DNA from: Polaribacter sp.
GTDB lineage: Bacteria > Bacteroidota > Bacteroidia > Flavobacteriales > Flavobacteriaceae
DNA length: 11,925 nt
Reading direction: 5' to 3'
NCBI GenBank assembly: GCA_029245665.1
Contig: JAQWOW010000305.1
Location: forward strand, 1-11,925
Shown: positions 6,681 through 11,925 of the stretch, piece after piece
Layout: the number at the start of each line of letters is the position of its first letter
Position numbering within the stretch: the stretch's first letter is position 1
Translations under genes and position numbers: made by a program
Notes under the pieces: generated by a model
The model's database searches: none
What the model was told of the DNA's origin: nothing
Seen by the model: the letters and a program-made list of their open reading frames with translations, nothing else

Positions 6681-7463
6681 ATGAATATCAAATTATTTTT
6701 AGTGATTTCTTTTCTCTTCTTTTCAAATGAATCTGAAAAAAAATCAATATTTTGGGGTAAAAATGGACATAGAGCAACCGGTCAAATAGCTGAGGAGTAT
6801 TTAACTAAAAGAGCTAAAAAGAGGATAAATAAAATTTTAAAAGGCCAGAGTTTAGCCTTTGTATCTACTTTTGCTGATGAGATAAAATCTGACAAACAAT
6901 ACAACGCTTATTATTCTTGGCACTATATTAATATGGATCTAGATGAAACATATGCTACCGCAGAAAAAAATCCAAAAGGAGATTTAGTCACTGGAATCAA
7001 CTCATGTATAGCTGTTTTAAAAAATGAAAATAGTTCAGTTGAAGAGTTGGGATTTCATTTAAAAATGTTAGTGCATCTTATAGGAGATTTACACCAACCA
7101 ATGCATATTGGTAGAAGAGAAGACAAGGGAGGCAATACGGTAAAAGTCGAATGGTTTGGACGTGATACAAATTTGCACAGTGTTTGGGATGAAAGTCTGA
7201 TTAATGATTGGGGTATGAGTTATTTAGAATTGGCTAATAATGCTAAAGACTTGTCAAAAAAACAAGTAGAATCAATAGAAAAAGGATCTTTGACTGATTG
7301 GGTAGATGAAGTTCATGGCCTTACTGTAGAAGTTTATAAATCTGTTGTTGAAGGTGAAAACTTGCGTTATAGATATTCTTATAATCATTTTGGTACAGTT
7401 AGGGCTCAATTGCAAAAAGGAGGAATTCGTTTGGCTAAAGTATTGAATGAAATTTTCGACTAA
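6681..7463 (+). CDS. Secreted S1/P1-type zinc nuclease
   Basis: This is a trinuclear-zinc phosphodiesterase that in characterised relatives cleaves single-stranded DNA and RNA and acts outside the cytoplasm. By comparison with P1 nuclease, all nine metal ligands are present in 260 residues: W25 and H30 (FWGKNGH), D66 (TFADE), H81 (SWHYIN), H132, D136 and H142 (VHLIGDLHQPMH), and H166 and D170 (LHSVWD). The N-terminus has a hydrophobic export segment (residues 3-14) but then a charged stretch (NESEKKS, 16-22) before W25. In fungal enzymes W is the mature first residue and its amino group binds zinc. No good signal-peptidase site (small residues at -3/-1) stands directly before W25 here. The gene is divergent from the DUF2490 gene and lies 108 bases before the thioredoxin gene. 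A nutritional role in degrading extracellular nucleic acid is plausible but inferred. Confidence 0.93.
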   Translation: MNIKLFLVISFLFFSNESEKKSIFWGKNGHRATGQIAEEYLTKRAKKRINKILKGQSLAFVSTFADEIKSDKQYNAYYSWHYINMDLDETYATAEKNPKGDLVTGINSCIAVLKNENSSVEELGFHLKMLVHLIGDLHQPMHIGRREDKGGNTVKVEWFGRDTNLHSVWDESLINDWGMSYLELANNAKDLSKKQVESIEKGSLTDWVDEVHGLTVEVYKSVVEGENLRYRYSYNHFGTVRAQLQKGGIRLAKVLNEIFD

Positions 7464-7571
7464 GAAATCTTCAAAAGAAACAAAAAATTCGAAAAATTAA
7501 TAACAGGAGATTTTTCTGTTAATGATTCGTTAATTCTTTTCAAATAGCAAATCTTATTTGTAAATTTATAG

Positions 7572-8075
7572 ATGATTAGATTTATTTATACATCATTTTT
7601 TGTACTTCTTGTTTTTTCATGTAAAAAGGAAGATTCTAAAATTGCATTTGAGAAAGTAACTTCTATAAAGACCTATACTTACAAAGAGTTAAAGCCTCTA
7701 TTAGAAAAAAAGAATGGGAAAACGTATGTTGTCAATTTCTGGGCTACTTGGTGTGCTCCCTGCGTAAAAGAGTTGCCTGCTTTTGAAAAAATAAATAAAG
7801 TATATTCTAATAAAAATGTAGAAGTTCTTTTAGTGAGTTTGGATTTTCCAAAACAAGTAAAAAAAAGATTAATTCCATTTATCAATCAAAAAAAGGTACG
7901 CTCTAAAGTAGTTTTATTAAATGATGTTAATGAAGATTTTTGGATAAAAGCTATTGATTCTTCATGGTCTGGCGCATTACCTGCAACAATAATTTATAGT
8001 GAGAAAGGTAGGGCGTTTTATGAGCAGTCTTTTGATTATGAAAAATTAGAAACTGAATTAAAGGCCTTTATATAA
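7572..8075 (+). CDS. TlpA-like thioredoxin-fold lipoprotein
   Basis: This is a predicted membrane-anchored periplasmic thiol-disulfide oxidoreductase of 167 residues. The N-terminus is a lipoprotein signal: hydrophobic 4-16, then VFSC with C17 as probable lipid site. The phenylalanine at -2 is atypical for a lipobox. CKKEDSK follows. The thioredoxin domain spans about 35-167, with VVNFWATWCAPC placing the CxxC pair at C61/C64 and the following KELPAFEKI helix typical of TlpA/ResA. The cis-proline is P137 in SGALPAT. Relatives reduce disulfides during cytochrome c maturation or protect envelope proteins; the partner here is unknown. It follows the nuclease gene by 108 bases with no clear terminator between them, so cotranscription is possible. 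It ends at a strong hairpin terminator, convergent with the helicase gene. Confidence 0.92.
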   Translation: MIRFIYTSFFVLLVFSCKKEDSKIAFEKVTSIKTYTYKELKPLLEKKNGKTYVVNFWATWCAPCVKELPAFEKINKVYSNKNVEVLLVSLDFPKQVKKRLIPFINQKKVRSKVVLLNDVNEDFWIKAIDSSWSGALPATIIYSEKGRAFYEQSFDYEKLETELKAFI

Positions 8076-8130
8076 GGCTATTTATTAAAATGATTAGATG
8101 ATTAATTGAGCTTTATTTTTCTAATTTCTT

Positions 8131-8160
8131 AAAATTCCAGGTGAAAACTTGGAATTTTTT
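8131..8160 (+). terminator. Intrinsic terminator between convergent thioredoxin and helicase genes
   Basis: AAAATTCCAGG (8131-8141) pairs with CTTGGAATTTT (8148-8158) through 11 bp with one G-U pair and a 6-base loop, running into T8155-T8160. It sits 56 bases after the thioredoxin stop. The minus-strand side has only a TTTT tail before AAG, so it could also serve the helicase transcript, but more weakly. Confidence 0.82.
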
Positions 8161-8189
8161 GACGTTGTGCTGAAAATATATAGAAAAAA

Positions 8190-9425
8190 TTAGTACCAAC
8201 GTTTCTTTTTCTTTTTTGAAGCTTCAGATTTTCTTCCCTTTTTATGTTTACTAATTGTATTTGGTTGTTTTTTTTTGTGTTTTGGTCTAGAAATTGGATA
8301 GGGATGTTCATCAATAACTTTAATTGTTTTTTCAATTAATTTCTCAATCATTTTAATGTATCCATTTTCGTCAGGAGAACAAAAAGAAAATGCAATACCA
8401 GATTTTCCAGCCCTACCTGTTCGTCCAATTCTGTGTATATAAGTTTCTGGTACATTTGGAAGATCAAAGTTAATAATTGCATCTACATTTACAATGTCAA
8501 TTCCACGGGCAGCAACGTCAGTTGCTATAAGAATATTCGATTTTTTATTTTTAAAATCTTCAATAGCTTTATTTCGAATACTTTGTGTTTTATCTCCATG
8601 TATACTAGCAACTTTATACCCGTTTTTCAATAAACTTTCTTCTAATTTATCTACGCCAAATTTGGTGCGTCTGAAAATAATAATTTTCCCATTTATGGTA
8701 TTCCTCAATAAATATAAGCACAAATCTGTTTTATTCTTCTTAGGAAGATAATATAATAATTGTCCAATATTTTTTGCTGTAGTTTCATCAGGGTTTATTT
8801 CAATTTTAACTGGGTCTTTGAATGTAGTTTTTGCCAATTCATTTATCTTTTCCGGAATAGTTGCGGAAAAAAGTAAGGTTTGTTTTTTCTTTGGACATAG
8901 TGCTTCTATTTTTTTTACATCGTTTATAAATCCCATATCTAACATAAGATCTGCTTCATCTAATACAAAAATATCAGTAGAACTCAAGTCTATTTTTTCT
9001 TGTATTTGTAAATCAATTAATCTTCCCGGAGTTGCAATTAAGATATCTGCACCATTGGCCAATATTTTTTTTTGTGGTTCTAAGGAAACACCACCAAAAA
9101 CAGCTGTAGTTGACAAATCAGTATATTTAGTGTAACTGATAAAATTTTCTAGAATTTGTATTGCCAACTCTCGAGTTGGAGTAAGAATTAAAGATTTTAT
9201 TTTTTTTTCTCTTTTTTCTGTATCTCTTTTATCTAGCAAAAGTTGAATGATTGGTAATGCAAAAGCCGCTGTTTTGCCCGTTCCCGTTTGTGCACAAACA
9301 ATTGCATTTTTTTTCTTTAAAACGAAAGGAATTGTTTTTTGTTGAACTAAAGTTGGTGTGTGAAACCGCTCTTCAGCTACTGCTTTTAAGATTGATGTAT
9401 GTAAAGGTAATTCTGAAAACTGCAT
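8190..9425 (-). CDS. DEAD-box ATP-dependent RNA helicase (RhlE-like)
   Basis: This cytoplasmic protein unwinds or remodels RNA using ATP, in roles such as ribosome assembly or RNA decay. The 411 residues carry the full motif set in order: the Q-motif region (F3 to Q29), AQTGTGKT (45-52), PTRELA (83-88), GG (111-112), TPGR (132-135), DEAD (156-159), SAT (187-189), IIFRRTK (249-255), IATDVAARGID (310-320) and HRIGRTGR (331-338). The C-terminal tail (about 385-411) is highly basic, ending in a lysine run then RWY, and probably binds RNA nonspecifically. Such tails resemble RhlE-group helicases, but the exact subgroup cannot be fixed. The gene stands alone: 170 bases of upstream gap and a convergent neighbour downstream. 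Many cold-adapted bacteria have several of these helicases. All catalytic motifs are intact. Confidence 0.96.
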   Translation of the reverse strand: MQFSELPLHTSILKAVAEERFHTPTLVQQKTIPFVLKKKNAIVCAQTGTGKTAAFALPIIQLLLDKRDTEKREKKIKSLILTPTRELAIQILENFISYTKYTDLSTTAVFGGVSLEPQKKILANGADILIATPGRLIDLQIQEKIDLSSTDIFVLDEADLMLDMGFINDVKKIEALCPKKKQTLLFSATIPEKINELAKTTFKDPVKIEINPDETTAKNIGQLLYYLPKKNKTDLCLYLLRNTINGKIIIFRRTKFGVDKLEESLLKNGYKVASIHGDKTQSIRNKAIEDFKNKKSNILIATDVAARGIDIVNVDAIINFDLPNVPETYIHRIGRTGRAGKSGIAFSFCSPDENGYIKMIEKLIEKTIKVIDEHPYPISRPKHKKKQPNTISKHKKGRKSEASKKKKKRWY

Positions 9426-9440
9426 TGAAGATTTTTAATG

Positions 9441-9448
9441 TAAAGGTA
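9441..9448 (-). promoter_or_regulatory. Possible -7 promoter box of the helicase gene
   Basis: On the minus strand this reads TACCTTTA, one base off the Bacteroidota consensus TAnnTTTG, 15 bases before the ATG. No TTG stands at the usual 17-20 base distance upstream (the nearest is about 26 bases away), so this is a weak call. Confidence 0.27.
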
Positions 9449-9595
9449 GTTTAAATGTAACTATGGTCTTTGATCAATTTTGTATTTTAAAGAGTTCGCT
9501 TTTATTTACTTTATTGACACGCATTTTGTTTTATATGAAATGACCAATAGCAACAAAGTAGCAATCCTTAAAAGGATATATATCTAGCATCATAA

Positions 9596-10237
9596 TTAAA
9601 GTCGTTCTTCAATCCAAGTTTTAAAACTATAAAAGTTTTGAGGAGCAACTCCATGACCAACAGGATATTCAAAATATACATTTTGAAAACCTAGGTCATC
9701 TAAAAAAGGTTTGCTTTTTCTTGCCCATTCTACAGGTAAAACTTGGTCTACTGAGCCGTGAGAACAGTAGTAATCGGTTTTAATTTCTTTAGAGATAGTT
9801 GCTGGTATTAATTCAGTATTGATATAACCACTTAATGCAATTACATGTTGTACTTTGTTTGGGTAGAATAAACTTAATGAATAGCTTAAAATTGCACCTT
9901 GACTAAAACCGAGTACAAAAGTTTGATTCGTTTTTGTATTGTATTTTATTTTTATTTCATCAATAAAAATGGCTATTTGGTCAATAGATTCTTTTGCTTG
10001 CTTTAAATCTGAAAACTTTCCATTTTTATCATCAAAATTGATAGAATACCATGCGAAACTTCCAGAACCCATTGCATGGGGAGCTTGAAGACTAACGATT
10101 AAAAAAGTATCAGGTAATTCTTGAGCAAATGAAAACAAATCATCTTCATTGCTTCCGTAACCATGAAGTAAAACCAATAAAGGTGGGTTTTCTATACTTG
10201 TTTTTGATTGCCTTAAAAGGTAATGTAAATTGCTCAT
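9596..10237 (-). CDS. Alpha/beta-hydrolase, phospholipase/carboxylesterase family
   Basis: This is a serine hydrolase of 213 residues, the usual size of the small carboxylesterase/acyl-protein-thioesterase-like group that includes YpfH-type proteins. The oxyanion-loop motif LLHGYGSNEDDL lies at 23-34. The triad can be placed as S112 in GFSQGAILS, D164 in HGSVDQVLP and H195 in YPVGHGVAP. No signal peptide is present, so it is expected in the cytoplasm, acting on short-chain or thio-esters. The true substrate is unknown. It is the last gene of the leftward cluster, 26 bases after the small membrane protein gene. Downstream there is only a short weak inverted repeat (ATCCTT...AAGGAT around 9564-9577) and no clear T-rich terminator. 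Confidence 0.92.
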   Translation of the reverse strand: MSNLHYLLRQSKTSIENPPLLVLLHGYGSNEDDLFSFAQELPDTFLIVSLQAPHAMGSGSFAWYSINFDDKNGKFSDLKQAKESIDQIAIFIDEIKIKYNTKTNQTFVLGFSQGAILSYSLSLFYPNKVQHVIALSGYINTELIPATISKEIKTDYYCSHGSVDQVLPVEWARKSKPFLDDLGFQNVYFEYPVGHGVAPQNFYSFKTWIEERL

Positions 10238-10263
10238 TTAGTAGTGCTGCGCTTAATTGTAAA

Positions 10264-10590
10264 TTATATATTTTTAAACCAGTCTTGAAATTGATCTCCT
10301 AAAAGAGGAATCTTTTTTTCTTCTCCTTTGAGTGCCCCTAAAAAACCAATAACACGAAAAATAAAAAGGGCAATCGCTATAATCATTCCTTCATTTGCTC
10401 CTAAATAAACTCTGATAACATATTGATTTAATAAACCTAAAAGGCTCAAACCAATCATTTGTCTTATATGAAAGTTAGCGAAAGAGTTTTTTTTATTACT
10501 ATTCATTATCAAAGCCGCAACCGTTCCTATAATGGTAATGTGACTTATAATAGCTATTGTTTTTCCTTCATTTATTGTTTGGTCTTTCAC
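10264..10590 (-). CDS. Small membrane protein, DUF4870/Tic20-like, GTG start
   Basis: This 108-residue protein has three hydrophobic segments (about 10-30, 44-62 and 67-88), so it is an inner-membrane protein. A central FANFHIRQMIGL (37-48) resembles the F-H-x-x-Q signature of DUF4870/Tic20-like small membrane proteins. The start is GTG at 10588-10590. The following KDQTINEGKT is the expected N-terminus, and I found no better in-frame ATG upstream before running into the preceding gene. Only five bases separate it from the stop of the dihydroorotase-like gene, so the two are surely cotranscribed. The amphipathic C-terminal tail (KKIPLLGDQFQDWF, 92-105) is probably soluble. The function is unknown and the family name is tentative. 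Confidence 0.8.
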   Translation of the reverse strand: MKDQTINEGKTIAIISHITIIGTVAALIMNSNKKNSFANFHIRQMIGLSLLGLLNQYVIRVYLGANEGMIIAIALFIFRVIGFLGALKGEEKKIPLLGDQFQDWFKNI

Positions 10591-10595
10591 AATAT

Positions 10596-11852
10596 TTAAT
10601 TTATTATTAGTTGTTTATTTGCATAAATACCATATGCATACCCTTTAAGTTTTTTGTTTAAAAAAGGACTGTTTTTTGAGGTCGATAAAATGTTTTCTTT
10701 GGAAAAAGTATACGTCTTTTGAGGATTAAATAAAGTAATTTCTGCTGTATTATTTTCTTCGATTGAGTGGTTTTCTAATCCGAAAACTGCCTTCGGTTTA
10801 CTCGTAAGACTCACTATGAAGTCTTCTAAATTTAAAACCGAGTTTATTGCTCCAAAAGCACTTTCTAAACCTATAACTCCATTTTTAGCTTCACTAAATT
10901 CTACTTTTTTGTGTTCAATATCAATAGGGTTGTGGTCTGAAGTAATAATGTCTATAACCCCAGATTTAATCCCCTTTTGCAATCCTTTTACGTCAGTTTT
11001 AGTTCTTAAAGGAGGATTCACTTTAAAATTGCTGTCAAAACCATGAAGTTCGTCATCTGTCAGAGTTAAATGATGGACAGCTACACTACAAGTTACTTGC
11101 AAGCCTTTCTTTTTTGCTTCTTTAATTAATTCAATTGATTTTGAAGTAGAAATTGTGGGTATGTGTAATTTGCCTCCTGTATATTCTAATATAAATAAAT
11201 CTCTTGCAATTTGAATGTGTTCAGCCAATGCTGGGTTTCCTTTAAGTCCAAGTTTTGTGCTGATAATTCCTTCATTTGCAATTCCTTCTCCAGCAATTGA
11301 GTTATTTTTAGGGAAGCTTAAGATTAAGCCATTAAAATTTTGAGCATACAAAAGTGCAATTTTCATTAAATTGTCATTTACAGTAGGTACGTTATAATCA
11401 CCGAAGGCAATCGCTCCAGATTGACACATGTCATGTAGTTCCGCCAATTCTATCCCTTTGCTTTTTTGGGTTAAAGCTCCGATAGGATAGAGGGTTGTAG
11501 CAAAACCATTTGCTTTGTTTTGTATAAATTCAACAGCAGATTTATGGTCAATTACAGGATTTGTATTGGCATTTACAGCAACCGAAGTAAAGCCACTTTT
11601 AGCAGCAACATTCAATCCGTTTTTGATATTTTCTCTTTCTTCAAAACCAGGTTCACCAAATGACACACTTGTATCAAACCAACCACAAGAAACGTGAAGA
11701 TTGTCAAGTTCAACAACTTGATAATTGCTTCTCTTTTCGATAGAATCTGAGATTTTTTGAATAATTCCGTCGGTAATTAAAATGTCTTTTTGTTGATTGT
11801 GATATTGGCTAGAAGTGTCAATAATCGTTGCCGATTTTAAAAGCGTAGTCAT
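10596..11852 (-). CDS. Dihydroorotase-like protein lacking metal-site residues (probable pseudoenzyme)
   Basis: The 418-residue protein is clearly a dihydroorotase homologue (amidohydrolase superfamily): FGEPGFEERENI (65-76), YPIGALTQ (122-129), NEGIISTKLGLKGNPALAEHI (193-212), VHHLTLTDDEL (259-269), KVNPPLRT (277-284) and TSDHNP (304-309). The metal-binding residues are largely gone. The usual D-x-H-x-H-x-R is D60-T-S62-V-S64-F-G66. The HxED ligand site reads LSFPKN (178-183). The HVST histidine is T233 (HIPTIST). The DHAPH motif is DHNPI. Only D306 of the core site remains. It is therefore unlikely to hydrolyse dihydroorotate like PyrC. A known parallel is Pseudomonas PyrC', an inactive homologue that supports aspartate transcarbamoylase assembly. 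The ATG overlaps the stop of the upstream gene (ATGA). The chain is full length and undisrupted, so it is not a decaying pseudogene. Automatic annotation would probably call it dihydroorotase. Confidence 0.93.
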   Translation of the reverse strand: MTTLLKSATIIDTSSQYHNQQKDILITDGIIQKISDSIEKRSNYQVVELDNLHVSCGWFDTSVSFGEPGFEERENIKNGLNVAAKSGFTSVAVNANTNPVIDHKSAVEFIQNKANGFATTLYPIGALTQKSKGIELAELHDMCQSGAIAFGDYNVPTVNDNLMKIALLYAQNFNGLILSFPKNNSIAGEGIANEGIISTKLGLKGNPALAEHIQIARDLFILEYTGGKLHIPTISTSKSIELIKEAKKKGLQVTCSVAVHHLTLTDDELHGFDSNFKVNPPLRTKTDVKGLQKGIKSGVIDIITSDHNPIDIEHKKVEFSEAKNGVIGLESAFGAINSVLNLEDFIVSLTSKPKAVFGLENHSIEENNTAEITLFNPQKTYTFSKENILSTSKNSPFLNKKLKGYAYGIYANKQLIIN

Positions 11853-11925
11853 GGTTTATAGAATTTTAAAATCAAAATTTCTAAAAACAAAGATACAATT
11901 GCCAACGTTAAAAACCATTTCCAAA
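11849..11925 (-). CDS. C-terminal fragment of a membrane protein, probably BatA-domain type (cut by window edge)
   Basis: Read leftward from the window edge, one frame gives 24 residues then TGA: WKWFLTLAIVSLFLEILILKFYKP. It has the look of a C-terminal membrane anchor: W-K-W, a hydrophobic segment of about 17 residues, then a short basic tail. In Flavobacteriaceae I recall a BatA/N-terminal double-transmembrane-domain protein just upstream of this dihydroorotase-like gene, and that family ends with such a segment. The name is therefore partly from remembered synteny. The stop overlaps the next gene's start as ATGA, implying translational coupling. The other two frames hit stops within this stretch. 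Most of the gene lies outside the window. Confidence 0.62.
   Translation of the reverse strand, partial: WKWFLTLAIVSLFLEILILKFYKP

Noticed and set aside
7501..7521. TAACAG...CTGTTA hairpin after the nuclease gene as a terminator
   Set aside because: Six base pairs, a 9-base loop and no T tract after it; readthrough into the thioredoxin gene is as likely.
7541..7560. CAAATA...TATTTG inverted repeat before the thioredoxin gene
   Set aside because: Short and A/T-rich in an A/T-rich intergenic region, with no match to a known operator; not distinguishable from chance.
3853..8075. Defence-system reading of the nuclease, membrane proteins and thioredoxin region
   Set aside because: The nuclease is a secreted S1/P1 type with an export signal, the neighbours are envelope proteins, and there is no sensor, NTPase or mobile-element context.
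8129..8335. Leftward open frame overlapping the helicase C-terminus
   Set aside because: It runs through the terminator and the lysine-rich helicase tail in another frame; the helicase reading has full motif support.
8433..9454. Several rightward open frames opposite the DEAD-box helicase
   Set aside because: All are low-complexity, hydrophobic shadows of the helicase; none resembles a protein family.
9564..9577. ATCCTT/AAGGAT inverted repeat after the hydrolase gene
   Set aside because: Short stem with almost no loop and no T run on either side; not supported as a terminator or operator.
10816..11697. Rightward open frames opposite the dihydroorotase-like gene
   Set aside because: Antisense shadows without domain resemblance.

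Overview
The window looks like chromosomal DNA from a low-GC member of the Bacteroidota, most likely a marine Flavobacteriaceae of the Polaribacter/Tenacibaculum kind. This is inferred from the strong A+T bias, A-rich leaders without Shine-Dalgarno sequences, near-matches to the Bacteroidota promoter (TTG ... TAnnTTTG), families typical of the phylum (DUF4369, DUF2490, a BatA-like C-terminus), and protein sequences resembling flavobacterial homologues. There is no mobile element, CRISPR array, rRNA or tRNA, and no obvious compositional island. The longest gene-free stretch is about 170 bases.

Layout. Bases 37-3758 carry three rightward genes of central metabolism: enolase, citrate synthase and an arginine-amidinohydrolase-like enzyme. 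Two closely similar intrinsic terminators separate them. The citrate synthase promoter region holds an imperfect palindrome and a pair of identical 15-bp direct repeats. Bases 3853-6559 are a compact leftward cassette that I read as one operon: a predicted outer-membrane beta-barrel (DUF2490), an inner-membrane DUF819 transporter-like protein whose start abuts the barrel's stop codon, and a DUF4369 lipoprotein. Bases 6681-8075 run rightward and encode a secreted S1/P1-type zinc nuclease and a TlpA-like thioredoxin lipoprotein, ending at a terminator. Bases 8190-9425 encode a leftward DEAD-box RNA helicase. From the right edge to 9596 a tight leftward cluster holds the C-terminus of a probable BatA-type membrane protein, a dihydroorotase-like protein that overlaps it by ATGA, a small membrane protein with a GTG start, and an alpha/beta-hydrolase.

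Most of the window is ordinary core-genome content. Three points stand out. The dihydroorotase homologue has lost most of its metal-binding histidines and is probably a pseudoenzyme, and it is cotranscribed with membrane-protein genes rather than pyrimidine genes. The DUF2490-DUF819-DUF4369 cassette has the parts expected of an envelope-spanning transport unit with unknown substrate. The citrate synthase promoter carries symmetric elements that could be an operator. I see no clear new defence or mobile system.
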